From Alphaproteobacteria bacterium (lineage in GTDB: Bacteria; Pseudomonadota; Alphaproteobacteria; Caulobacterales; Maricaulaceae), in contig JAAEZM010000004.1 of the NCBI GenBank assembly GCA_018222865.1, forward strand, positions 29,314-93,313: a DNA stretch of 64,000 nucleotides, read 5' to 3'. A program made the position numbers and the translations under genes. A model generated the notes under the pieces. It was given only the letters and a program-made list of their open reading frames with translations, was not told the DNA's origin and searched no databases. This document shows, in pieces, positions 38,684 to 47,989 of this stretch. Position 1 is the first letter of the stretch. Every line of letters starts with the position of its first letter.

Positions 38684-38742
38684 AGTCGGCGAGGCACTCA
38701 CGAAGTTGCGGCTTCGTGTTGGGCAAGCGCACCTCGCCGACT
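38684..38742. promoter_or_regulatory. Nested hairpin upstream of the TIR operon
   Basis: Outer 11-bp stem AGTCGGCGAGG (38684-38694)/CCTCGCCGACT (38732-38742) enclosing CACGAAG (38699-38705)/CTTCGTG (38712-38718). Confidence 0.5.
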
Positions 38743-38819
38743 ATCACATTCCAAAAGGAGTTTTGGGGCCACCCGGAATGCGCAAGTGTATAAGTAATTC
38801 GCAAAACCTGAGGGCGCAC

Positions 38820-38833
38820 GTGACGTAGATCAC
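38820..38833. promoter_or_regulatory. CRP-type binding site GTGA-CGTAGA-TCAC
   Basis: Perfect symmetric GTGA-N6-TCAC core in the intergenic region upstream of the TIR operon. Confidence 0.5.
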
Positions 38834-38849
38834 GCCAAACGGCAGGTGA

Positions 38850-39680
38850 TCAGGAATTGATCGTGATTTCGACCGCTTCAATCGTCACCCCGCCCAGACC
38901 GGCACGTGTGTGAAGTCGCACGGGTAGATAATACGCACCGTCCTGCACTGGTGCGAGCCAGATTGTGAGCGGATGCTCCAACTCGTCCTCGGAGGGATAA
39001 TCCTCCGGATCATAACCGGAAATAGGCTCGTACCAGGCTTGGCAGACAAGGGCGTCTCCACGCCAGGCGCGGGTGCGCACCGGCTCGAATCCACCGCTCT
39101 GAAGGTTAAGATTATAGCGAGCCTTGCCATCAAACACCGGCAAAGAGCCCGCACAACCGCGGTCTGGGTCGAGGGCAATCGCGTTCGACAATCCCAGAAA
39201 TGCTGTCATCGGATCGATCGTACCCCGGCGATCCTCTTCCGAGGCAGGCGGTACGCCCCATGAACCAAAAGGCGGGGTGACATCTGACTGCGCGACGCCG
39301 GTATCGAAACTCACCTCGACCTCGCGCACCTTGTCGCCTGTCCGCTCGATATGGGCATAGCGATCCGGCGCGATAAACCCACCCTCATCCAACCGGCCTT
39401 CCACCTCCGAACGGATCTCAAAATCGGTGAAAAGCGCAACGAGCCCTGAGGCTTCAATCATGGACTGGGCTTCATACCGATCAGGTTCGACCCGGGTTCG
39501 CAGGGAAATCTCGCCGACCTCGAAGATCAGGACGGAGCCGGAATAGACAGCGCTCAGATCAAACCCACCCGTAACCGGCGCATTATCCAGGCTGGAGGTG
39601 TGAGCCGGTAGGCTTCCAGGCACCAATACCGTCAGTGAAAGCGCCACTATCGATGAAGCCAAACGTGTGCGGAAAGCCAT
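38850..39680 (-). CDS. DUF3108 domain-containing secreted protein
   Basis: Signal peptide MAFRTRLASSIVALSLTVLVPGSLPAHT; DUF3108-like beta-rich protein (LPVFDGKARYNLNLQ...CQAWYEPISGY). Confidence 0.7.
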   Translation of the reverse strand: MAFRTRLASSIVALSLTVLVPGSLPAHTSSLDNAPVTGGFDLSAVYSGSVLIFEVGEISLRTRVEPDRYEAQSMIEASGLVALFTDFEIRSEVEGRLDEGGFIAPDRYAHIERTGDKVREVEVSFDTGVAQSDVTPPFGSWGVPPASEEDRRGTIDPMTAFLGLSNAIALDPDRGCAGSLPVFDGKARYNLNLQSGGFEPVRTRAWRGDALVCQAWYEPISGYDPEDYPSEDELEHPLTIWLAPVQDGAYYLPVRLHTRAGLGGVTIEAVEITINS

Positions 39681-39805
39681 ACAGCATGTCCCTTCTACAA
39701 GCGAGCACCACCCAGCCCCGCCTTGCACATCATGCTATGAAATGTAGTTTGGCTCAAACCTGAACGCGCCACGCGGCGCCTTATTGCTGAACGGGGAGCA
39801 ATCTG

Positions 39806-40915
39806 ATGAAAACGCGCGCTGCCGTCGCCTTTGAGGCCGGTAAACCACTGGAAATTGTCGAAGTTGATCTGGAAGGCCCAAAAGCCGGCGAGGCCCTGGT
39901 TGAGATCAAGGCCACCGGGGTCTGCCACACGGATGAATTCACCCTCTCCGGCGCTGATCCGGAAGGCGCCTTCCCCGCTATCCTGGGACATGAAGGTGCG
40001 GGTGTGGTGGTTGAATGCGGCCCCGGGGTGACCGGTCTGGAGCCCGGCGATCATGTCATCCCGCTCTACACGCCGGAATGCCGCGAATGCGATTATTGCC
40101 TGCACCCCAAGACCAATCTGTGTCAGTCCATCCGGTCGACGCAAGGCCAAGGCGTGATGCCGGACGGCACATCCCGCTTCTCCTATAAGGGCGAGAAGAT
40201 CCTGCACTATATGGGCACTTCCACCTTCTCCAACTACACAGTCCTGCCCGAGATCGCGCTCGCCAAAGTGCGCAAGGACGCGCCCTTCGACAAGATTTGC
40301 TATATCGGCTGCGGCGTCACCACCGGCATCGGCGCGGTGATGTTTACCGCCAAGGTGGAGCCGAATTCGACCGCAGTGGTCTTCGGTCTCGGGGGCATCG
40401 GCCTGAATGTGATCCAGGGGCTGAGACTGGTTGGGGCGCGTCAGATTGTCGGCGTCGACACCAACCCGTCAAAAGCCGAGATGGCACGCCAATTCGGTAT
40501 GACCGATTTCGTCAACCCCAATGAGATCAAGGGCGATCTGGTGGGACACCTGGTCGAGCTGACCGGTGGTGGCGCAGATTATTCCTTCGAATGCATTGGT
40601 AATGTCGAGGTCATGCGCGCTGCCCTGGAGTGCTGCCACAAGGGCTGGGGTGAAAGCGTGATCATCGGCGTCGCCCCGGCGGGCGCGGAAATCCAGACCC
40701 GCCCCTTCCAACTGGTCACCGGCCGCGTCTGGAAAGGCTCCGCCTTCGGCGGCGCAAGAGGCCGTACGGATGTTCCGAAGATCGTCGACATGTATATGGA
40801 AGGGCGGATCAATATCGATGACCTCATCACCCACACCATGCCGCTGGAAGAGATCAACACGGCCTTTGATCTGATGCATGCAGGCAAGAGTATCCGCAGT
40901 GTGGTGGAGTTTTGA
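39806..40915 (+). CDS. frmA: S-(hydroxymethyl)glutathione dehydrogenase / class III alcohol dehydrogenase
   Basis: [54 protein letters not shown]; Zn-binding [15 protein letters not shown]. Confidence 0.94.
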   Translation: MKTRAAVAFEAGKPLEIVEVDLEGPKAGEALVEIKATGVCHTDEFTLSGADPEGAFPAILGHEGAGVVVECGPGVTGLEPGDHVIPLYTPECRECDYCLHPKTNLCQSIRSTQGQGVMPDGTSRFSYKGEKILHYMGTSTFSNYTVLPEIALAKVRKDAPFDKICYIGCGVTTGIGAVMFTAKVEPNSTAVVFGLGGIGLNVIQGLRLVGARQIVGVDTNPSKAEMARQFGMTDFVNPNEIKGDLVGHLVELTGGGADYSFECIGNVEVMRAALECCHKGWGESVIIGVAPAGAEIQTRPFQLVTGRVWKGSAFGGARGRTDVPKIVDMYMEGRINIDDLITHTMPLEEINTAFDLMHAGKSIRSVVEF

Positions 40916-41361
40916 TCCTCTATGTCGACGCCGACGCCTGCCCCGTGAAAGACGAAGTCATCCGGGTCGGCGAACGCCACCGCTCGAAAATCCTCCTGGT
41001 CTGCGATGGCGGGCTGATGCGGCCGCGCTCGCAATGGGCAGAGCTGGTTATCGTTGGGCAAGGGCTGGACGCTGCCGATGACTGGATTGCCGAAAAAATC
41101 GGACCAGGCGATATTTGTGTGACCTCGGATATCCCGCTGGCAGATCGCTGCCTCAAGGCCGGCGCGCGCGCCATCGATCCACGTGGCAAAGCCTTTACGC
41201 CAGACACGATCGGTTCGGCTGTAGCGACGCGTAATCTGATGACAGATCTGCGCGAGAGCGGAATGATCACCTCTGGCGCCAGACCGTTTTCGCAACAAGA
41301 TCGATCGGCTTTCCTCAATGCATTGGAAGCGCTGATCCAGAAGGTCAAACGCGGCTTATAG
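40912..41361 (+). CDS. YaiI/YqxD (DUF188) family protein
   Basis: [51 protein letters not shown] start overlapping frmA by 4 nt. Confidence 0.87.
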   Translation: MILYVDADACPVKDEVIRVGERHRSKILLVCDGGLMRPRSQWAELVIVGQGLDAADDWIAEKIGPGDICVTSDIPLADRCLKAGARAIDPRGKAFTPDTIGSAVATRNLMTDLRESGMITSGARPFSQQDRSAFLNALEALIQKVKRGL

Positions 41362-41369
41362 GAGCAAGA

Positions 41370-42200
41370 ATGACCCCGGTATCATCCTGGAAGTCCTTTG
41401 GCGGCGAACTCGCCGTTTTTGATCACGATAGTGCTGTGTGCGGCGGCTCGATGCGTTTTGCCGTCTACACCCCGCCTCAGGCGAAGAACGGCCCTGTTCC
41501 CGTGCTCTGGTATCTCTCCGGCCTGACCTGCAACTGGTCCAATGTGATGGAAAAATCCGGCCTGCAACGGGCCGCCAGCGCGCACGGTGTCATGATCATC
41601 GCACCTGACACGAGCCCGCGCGGCACGGATGTCCCCGATGATGAGGCCTATGACCTTGGACAGGGTGCGGGATTTTATCTCACGGCGACACTACCTCCCT
41701 GGTCACAGCATTTCAGGATGGATGAATACATCACCAGTGAATTGCCGGCGCTGATTTCAAAACGCTTTCCCGCGGATATGGAGCGCCAGGGTATCTTCGG
41801 GCATTCCATGGGCGGGCATGGCGCCCTGACCCTGCATTTGAAGCATCCCGAGCTTTATCATTCGGTCTCGGCCTTCTCACCGATTGTCGCGCCAAGCCAG
41901 GTGCCCTGGGGGCAAAAGGCTTTCACTGCCTATCTCGGCGAGGACCGCAATGCCTGGGCGCAATATGACGCCTGCGCCCTCGTTCGCGCCTGCCCCAGCA
42001 AGGCGCATATCCTGATCGATCAGGGCGAGGCTGATCAATTCCTCGCACAGGAACTCAAACCGGAACTCTTCGAGCAAGCCTGCGCCAATGCCGGTCAGAC
42101 ACTGACCTTGCGGCGCCAGCCAGGTTATGATCACTCCTATTACTTCATCTCCAGCTTCATGGATGATCATATCGCGCATCATGCCGATCAGCTGGGCTAG
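41370..42200 (+). CDS. fghA: S-formylglutathione hydrolase
   Basis: WYLSGLTCNWSNVMEKSGLQRAA, IFGHSMGGHGALTLHLKHP, YDHSYYFISSF. Confidence 0.94.
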   Translation: MTPVSSWKSFGGELAVFDHDSAVCGGSMRFAVYTPPQAKNGPVPVLWYLSGLTCNWSNVMEKSGLQRAASAHGVMIIAPDTSPRGTDVPDDEAYDLGQGAGFYLTATLPPWSQHFRMDEYITSELPALISKRFPADMERQGIFGHSMGGHGALTLHLKHPELYHSVSAFSPIVAPSQVPWGQKAFTAYLGEDRNAWAQYDACALVRACPSKAHILIDQGEADQFLAQELKPELFEQACANAGQTLTLRRQPGYDHSYYFISSFMDDHIAHHADQLG

Positions 42201-42374
42201 CGACGGGATAGGAAGCGGCTTATCCGCCCCCCACGCATTCGCCCCTATAATCGAGCCATCCACTCAGGGAGGCGTCGGCCGCGCCGTCGGGGTGGATCGC
42301 GGAGCAGCTCTGAGCGGCAAAGACCGATGGCGGGTATGACCAGAAGTCCACCGCAGCCGCTTATCTCCCGCGTG

Positions 42375-42434
42375 GCGGAATGTCCTTGTCATTCTCCACA
42401 CTGCAAATACGAATACCGGCAACGGGCATTCCGC
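42375..42434. promoter_or_regulatory. Inverted repeat upstream of the DUF1538 operon
   Basis: GCGGAATGTCC (42375-42385) / GGGCATTCCGC (42424-42434), 11 bp with one G-U pair. Confidence 0.35.
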
Positions 42435-42582
42435 TGACCTCCCACCATCCCTCCGGGTCCTGCACCGCGGAGCGAACATGCGCGATTTGACGCGCCCCCG
42501 CGAACTTTTATTCACTTTATTTTTGTGGTCTTTTGCGGTGAGTCTTCATCACCATTCACCCCTTGATTTTACAAGCAGGTTC

Positions 42583-43311
42583 ATGCCGCCCGCCCTTATT
42601 GCTTACGGACGATTGATTCTCGACAGCCTGCGCGATCTGGCCCCGATTATTCTGGTGGTCGGCTTTTTTCAGATTATCGTCCTGCAACAACCCTTTCCGG
42701 ACCTGCCGCGCATTCTGTTTGGCCTGCTCGCTGTCATTCTGGGACTGGCACTTTTTATTCGCGGTCTTGAAATCGGGCTCTTCCCCATTGGCGAAAGCAT
42801 GGCCGGCGCCTTCGCCCGCAAAGGCAGCGTCTGGTGGCTGATGGGATTTGCCTTCGCGCTGGGATTTGGCACCACGGTGGCCGAGCCTGCCCTGATTGCA
42901 GTCGCTGCCGAGGCGGCCAGCGTCAAGGCGGCAGAAGGCGCCCTCGCGGAAAGCGCCCAGGAGTCCTATGCGCTGGGCCTTCGCTACACGGTGGCGGTCT
43001 CCGTTGGAGCGGCGCTTGTGCTCGGGGTGTTGCGGATACTGAAAGGCTGGCCGATCCAGTTCATGATCATTGGCGGCTATATCCTCATCGTTATCCTGAC
43101 CCAGTTCGCACCGCGCGAGATCATCGGCATCGCCTATGATAGTGGCGGGGTCACCACCTCCACCATCACCGTACCACTAGTAACCGCCCTGGGGATTGGC
43201 CTTTCGACGGTCATCAAGGGACGCAATCCGCTGATTGATGGCTTCGGCCTAATCGCCTTTGCCAGCCTGACACCCATCCTCTTCGTCTTGCTCTACGGCA
43301 TGGTGGTGTAG
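42583..43311 (+). CDS. DUF1538 family membrane protein, copy 1
   Basis: [18 protein letters not shown] and [24 protein letters not shown] motifs shared with the next gene; ATG 42583 preferred over 42478. Confidence 0.82.
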   Translation: MPPALIAYGRLILDSLRDLAPIILVVGFFQIIVLQQPFPDLPRILFGLLAVILGLALFIRGLEIGLFPIGESMAGAFARKGSVWWLMGFAFALGFGTTVAEPALIAVAAEAASVKAAEGALAESAQESYALGLRYTVAVSVGAALVLGVLRILKGWPIQFMIIGGYILIVILTQFAPREIIGIAYDSGGVTTSTITVPLVTALGIGLSTVIKGRNPLIDGFGLIAFASLTPILFVLLYGMVV

Positions 43312-43313
43312 CG

Positions 43314-44120
43314 ATGGATCTGCTGTTCCAACTCGTCCAGGCTTTCATCGGGACGCTGCGCGATATCGCTCCGATCATCATAATCCTGGCCTTCTTCCAG
43401 CTCGGGGTGCTGCGCAAACCCATCCCGCAGCTCAAACAGGTTCTGATCGGCTTTGTTTATGTGATTATCGGCCTCGCCCTCTTCCTGGTCGGACTTCAAG
43501 AGGCGCTCTTCCCGCTCGGAGAGACGATGGCCCGGCAATTGACCGAAGCCCAGTTTATTTACGGCACGCCAGAACAGCCCGAGACCGTCGATTGGACCAA
43601 ATATTATTGGGTTTACATCTTCGCTGCGGCGATTGGTTTCTCGACCACCATCGCCGAACCCTCACTCATCGCCGTCTCGTTGAAGGCGGATGAGGCATCG
43701 GGCGGTGCGATCCAGTCCTGGCCACTCCGCATTGCCGTGGCCATTGGTGTCGCCTTATCAATCGCGCTGGGTGCCTTCCGCATCATTACCGGCACGCCTT
43801 TGCACATCTACATGATGGTCGGATATCTGATTGTGGTGATCCAGACCTTCTTCGCGCCCAAGGAAATCATTCCACTGGCCTATGATAGCGGCGGTGTGAC
43901 CACCTCCACCGTGACCGTACCACTCGTCACGGCGCTGGGTCTGGGCCTTGCCTCAACCGTTCCGGGCCGAAGCCCCTTGCTCGACGGGTTCGGCCTTATC
44001 GCGCTGGCCAGCCTCTTTCCAATGATAACCGTGATGGGTTACGCGCAAGGCTCCAAGCTGTGGGCCGAGTGGCGTTCCCGTCGCAAGACATCAAACAGCT
44101 CCGGAGATAACCGATCATGA
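43314..44120 (+). CDS. DUF1538 family membrane protein, copy 2
   Basis: [43 protein letters not shown]; adjacent to copy 1. Confidence 0.84.
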   Translation: MDLLFQLVQAFIGTLRDIAPIIIILAFFQLGVLRKPIPQLKQVLIGFVYVIIGLALFLVGLQEALFPLGETMARQLTEAQFIYGTPEQPETVDWTKYYWVYIFAAAIGFSTTIAEPSLIAVSLKADEASGGAIQSWPLRIAVAIGVALSIALGAFRIITGTPLHIYMMVGYLIVVIQTFFAPKEIIPLAYDSGGVTTSTVTVPLVTALGLGLASTVPGRSPLLDGFGLIALASLFPMITVMGYAQGSKLWAEWRSRRKTSNSSGDNRS

Positions 44121-44467
44121 AGCTGAAACTCATCCTCGCCCTGGTGACGGACGAGAAAACCGAAATCGTCACCCAAACCGGCCGCGATGCAGGGGCCACG
44201 GGCTGCACGGTTATCACCGCAGCTCGCGGCGAAGGGTTGAACCCGCCCAAAACCTTTTTTGGTCTGACACTGGAGGGACAACGCGATGTCGTGCTCTTCA
44301 TTGTCGAAGAGCATATGAGCCGAGCCATCCTGGAGGCGATCAGTACCGCGGCCGGATTTGACGAAGTGACCGGCGCCGGCGTTGCTGTTCAGATCGATAT
44401 TGAAGATGCCATTGGCCTTTCCTCACAGCTTGAGGAAATTCAACGCGAAATCGAGGACAAGATATGA
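44117..44467 (+). CDS. P-II-like signalling protein
   Basis: MKLKLILALVTDEKTEIVTQTGRDAGATGCTVITAARGEG...GAGVAVQIDIEDAIGL; P-II fold pattern without the canonical T-loop Tyr motif; 4-nt overlaps on both sides. Confidence 0.8.
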   Translation: MKLKLILALVTDEKTEIVTQTGRDAGATGCTVITAARGEGLNPPKTFFGLTLEGQRDVVLFIVEEHMSRAILEAISTAAGFDEVTGAGVAVQIDIEDAIGLSSQLEEIQREIEDKI

Positions 44468-44859
44468 GCGAGCCAAGCTATGTTTCCGTCAAGGATGTGA
44501 TGACCACATCCCCCTTGGTGATTGACGGTCTGGCCACTGTCAGCCAGGCGATCAACCTGATGAAGGAACACAGTGTTTCTTCCCTAGTGGTCGATAAGCG
44601 CGATGCCAGTGACGAGTATGGGATTTTAGCCGTCCACGATATCGCGGAACAGATTGTGGCAACCGACCGGGCGGCGGACCGGGTTAATGTCTATGAAATC
44701 ATGTCCAAACCGGTGCTCAGCGTCGATGTCGGCATGAATATCAAATATGCCGTACGCCTTCTCAGCCGTTTCAAGCTGACCCGGGCGCTCGTTCTGGATC
44801 AGGGCAAGGTGGCCGGCATTGTGACGCTGCGCGATCTGGTGGTGCGCTCGCTGAGCTGA
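44464..44859 (+). CDS. CBS-domain pair protein
   Basis: VKDVMTTSPLVIDGLATVSQAINLMKEHSVSSLVV...GILAVHDIAEQIV...VYEIMSKPVLSVDVGMNIKYAVRLL...LRDLVVR. Confidence 0.9.
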   Translation: MSEPSYVSVKDVMTTSPLVIDGLATVSQAINLMKEHSVSSLVVDKRDASDEYGILAVHDIAEQIVATDRAADRVNVYEIMSKPVLSVDVGMNIKYAVRLLSRFKLTRALVLDQGKVAGIVTLRDLVVRSLS

Positions 44860-45273
44860 TCAGCTGGCGTTCAGCGGGCGGATGACCAGGCGCCATTGGA
44901 ACAGACACCAGGCGCCCAGCACGCCCACACCGATCGCCCCCAGTCCCAGAACATTGTCGTAACGCGCTAGAACACTGAACAGGACCCAGTTTACCGCATC
45001 CCAGATCAGGCAGATCGAAAACAGGGTTGGAGCAATCACGGCGCGGCGCAATGCTGCAATCAGGCTGAGGAAAATCAGCGCATTGAGCAGATAGAAGGAC
45101 TGCATGAAGCTCACGGGCGTGGAGGCCACAAACTCACGCAGATTAATCGGCCCAACCTGGCCATTAAAGATTTCGAACACGGTCAAGGCGATCGCGACAG
45201 TCCAGAAGCTGAACCAAATCGCGTAGACACTCAAAATAAAAAGTCCCGCCGAAAACCAGATCTTCCCGCTCAT
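44860..45273 (-). CDS. Hypothetical membrane protein (about 4 TM)
   Basis: Hydrophobic segments throughout; convergent with the CBS gene. Confidence 0.6.
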   Translation of the reverse strand: MSGKIWFSAGLFILSVYAIWFSFWTVAIALTVFEIFNGQVGPINLREFVASTPVSFMQSFYLLNALIFLSLIAALRRAVIAPTLFSICLIWDAVNWVLFSVLARYDNVLGLGAIGVGVLGAWCLFQWRLVIRPLNAS

Positions 45274-45427
45274 TCCGCACAGCCCGTATTCCCAAGAAAC
45301 AAGAATTCGTTTCTGCGGCGGAGATCAGGGTTAAGCGAGTCTTACTATAATATTCATGGATAACGGCAGGCCTGCCTCATTTTCGCCCGACAGGCGAGTC
45401 TATGAGGCGGGAGATTCCTCTCAGGCT

Positions 45428-46228
45428 TTATCCGAACCGGCCCATCACATAATCCTGGGTCCGCTGATCCTGCGGGTTGGTGAATATGTTCTCGGTCGGG
45501 CCATATTCGACCAGCTCTCCGAGGTGGAAGAAGGCCGTCTGCTGCGATACGCGCGCGGCTTGCTGCATTGAGTGGGTCACGATGATGATGGTGTAATTCT
45601 CACGCAGCTCATCAATCAGTTCCTCAATCCGCGCTGTCGCGATCGGGTCGAGCGCCGAGCACGGCTCATCCATCAAGATGACTTCCGGATTGACGGCAAT
45701 GGCACGGGCAATGACCAGGCGCTGCTGCTGACCGCCGGACAGGCTTGTACCCGGGTCTTGCAGGCGATCGGCAACCTCATCCCACAAACCCGCCTTGCGC
45801 AGGCTCTGCTCAACAATGGCTTCAAGCTCTTCTGCCGACTGGGCCAGGCCATGAATGCGCGGTCCATAGGCCACATTGTCGAAGATGGATTTGGGAAACG
45901 GGTTGGGCTTTTGAAACACCATGCCGACCCGGGCGCGAAGGACAACGGGATCAAGATGCGGGTCATTGATCTCCTCGCCTTCCATGATCAAGGAGCCGTC
46001 AACCCGCGCACCTTCAATCGTATCATTCATCCGGTTCAGGCAACGCAGGAAGGTCGATTTCCCACAGCCGGACGGACCGATAAACGCCGTCACAGAACGA
46101 TCGGGAATGTCCAGGGACACATTCACCAGGGCGTGGTTGTCGTCATAATAGACGTTTACATTCCGAGCCTTGATCTTGGTGTCTGTGTCAGCGGTGATTG
46201 CGTCCTGGTCCAAGGGGACCCCCTTCAT
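45428..46228 (-). CDS. pstB: Phosphate ABC transporter ATP-binding protein
   Basis: [62 protein letters not shown]. Confidence 0.96.
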   Translation of the reverse strand: MKGVPLDQDAITADTDTKIKARNVNVYYDDNHALVNVSLDIPDRSVTAFIGPSGCGKSTFLRCLNRMNDTIEGARVDGSLIMEGEEINDPHLDPVVLRARVGMVFQKPNPFPKSIFDNVAYGPRIHGLAQSAEELEAIVEQSLRKAGLWDEVADRLQDPGTSLSGGQQQRLVIARAIAVNPEVILMDEPCSALDPIATARIEELIDELRENYTIIIVTHSMQQAARVSQQTAFFHLGELVEYGPTENIFTNPQDQRTQDYVMGRFG

Positions 46229-46243
46229 CGGGCAGGCAAGCGC

Positions 46244-47989
46244 CTACCATTTGCGGTCAAACTTACGGCGGAGGAAAATCGCCAGAGCATTGAAACCGAT
46301 CATCATCACCAAAAGGATCATGATCGCAGCGGCGGTACGAGATTCAAACGCGCGTTCAGCGGCGTCATACCAGAGATAGATCTGCACCGACATTGTCGTT
46401 GCCGGTTCCGTCAGACCTTCCGGCGACAGGCTGGGGGCGTCGGCGATAAAAGCCACCATCCCGATCATCAGAAGCGGCGCTGTCTCACCCAGAGCCCGGG
46501 CCAGACCAATGATCGATCCGGTTAAAATCCCCGGCGCCGCGAGCGGCAGGACATGATGGAAAACAGTCTGCGTCTTGGAGGCGCCAATCCCGAGCGCCGC
46601 ATCGCGGATAGACGGCGGCACAGCTTTCAGTGCTGCCCGCGTCGCGATAATCATTGTCGGTAAGGTCATCAAGGAAAGCACCACGCCTGCCAGAAGCGGC
46701 GATGAGCGCGGCATGCCAAACACGTTGATGAAGACCGCCAGCCCCAACAGGCCGTAAATGATGGATGGCACCGCGGCGAGGTTGTTGATGTTCACCTCGA
46801 TCAGGTCGGTGAAGGTATTCTTGCGCGCGAACTCCTCCAGATAGATCGCTGTTGCGACACCTATGGGAACGGAGAGCAGCATGGTGATCAACATGGTCAG
46901 GACAGAGCCGAGGAACGCCCCTCTGACCCCGGCCAGCTCCGGCTCGCGGCTATCGGCATTGGAGAAGAGATAGCCGTTAAAACCTTGCGTGACAGCTCCG
47001 CGTGCTTCCAGAGCGCGTGTCCAAGCGATCTGCTGGTCACTCGCGCGACGCCGGTCCGCCGGTGTTTCCAGCACCTGGATCGCCCAATTCTCAATTCTGT
47101 CCGATGTCTCAAGGGACACGATTATATCTGCGGTCGCCGAGCGGCCATCAGCAGACAGCGTCGTAACGCGCATCGCACCGCCGCCCGCCTCAACGATCAG
47201 GCTGGGCAGTGTATCATCCAGTACAACCAGCCCATCAGGCGCTGCGGCCCGTGTTCTATAGGCTTCGCTTCGCGCAAGCAGCACATCTGCACGCTGCCGA
47301 TTCGCATCAGCGTCCTGCCCGCCCTCGCGATCAGCCTGCAATTGCAGCCCCTGAGCCCGGGCTGCCAGCCCATCTGCTTCCGACTGGAGCACAGCACGGA
47401 TATCCGCAAGGACCCCGTCAAAGGCCGGTTCGCTCGCACGCAATTCAGCGACATCACCGGACAGGGTGATGTCGAGCGCCCCGATAACAGAGACACGGGA
47501 CTCATCGATCAACATGCCCTTGAGATAGAGGTCCATCTCATCAGAAATCGGCATGCGGAACCGATAGCGCTGACCAATCAATCCGCGGTCCTCAATCACT
47601 TCATTCATGAGCCGTGGCGCATTGAGAGGTGTGTAGAGCTGGAACAAGGATCTCAGCTCACGCCGGTCGCGGACTTCGGGAAACTGCTCTCGCATGGCGT
47701 TCTGCAGCACCCGGCTGAAACTGCCCTGACGCAGCGAGTTTTCGCTTTCATCACCCAGCGGATCAATCAATTCCCGATCAAGTTCCACTTCCAGGGTCAG
47801 CTCATGCGCGGTGAAAGCCGGCATGCCCTGGGCAATGATAGAGCCAAGCAGGGTCAACAAGATCAGGAAAGAGATCAGGACCGCGCCTATGCCATAGCTG
47901 CGAAAGCGTGTTTCTGCACGATATCGGCTTTCCAGCCGCGCTTGGACGACAGCATGAATGTCGCGCGTATTTGCGGTGTGATCAGTCAT
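46244..47989 (-). CDS. pstA: Phosphate ABC transporter permease with long N-terminal extension (DUF3333-type)
   Basis: GVRGAFLGSVLTMLITMLLSVPIGVATAIYLEEFA...LGASKTQTVFHHVLPLAAPGILTGSIIGLARALGETAPLL. Confidence 0.94.
   Translation of the reverse strand: MTDHTANTRDIHAVVQARLESRYRAETRFRSYGIGAVLISFLILLTLLGSIIAQGMPAFTAHELTLEVELDRELIDPLGDESENSLRQGSFSRVLQNAMREQFPEVRDRRELRSLFQLYTPLNAPRLMNEVIEDRGLIGQRYRFRMPISDEMDLYLKGMLIDESRVSVIGALDITLSGDVAELRASEPAFDGVLADIRAVLQSEADGLAARAQGLQLQADREGGQDADANRQRADVLLARSEAYRTRAAAPDGLVVLDDTLPSLIVEAGGGAMRVTTLSADGRSATADIIVSLETSDRIENWAIQVLETPADRRRASDQQIAWTRALEARGAVTQGFNGYLFSNADSREPELAGVRGAFLGSVLTMLITMLLSVPIGVATAIYLEEFARKNTFTDLIEVNINNLAAVPSIIYGLLGLAVFINVFGMPRSSPLLAGVVLSLMTLPTMIIATRAALKAVPPSIRDAALGIGASKTQTVFHHVLPLAAPGILTGSIIGLARALGETAPLLMIGMVAFIADAPSLSPEGLTEPATTMSVQIYLWYDAAERAFESRTAAAIMILLVMMIGFNALAIFLRRKFDRKW

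Noticed and set aside
38577-38819. 80 aa GTG-start minus-strand ORF upstream of the TIR gene
   Set aside because: Reasonable amino-acid composition but no SD, weak codon bias and it covers the nested hairpin; not enough evidence to annotate as CDS.
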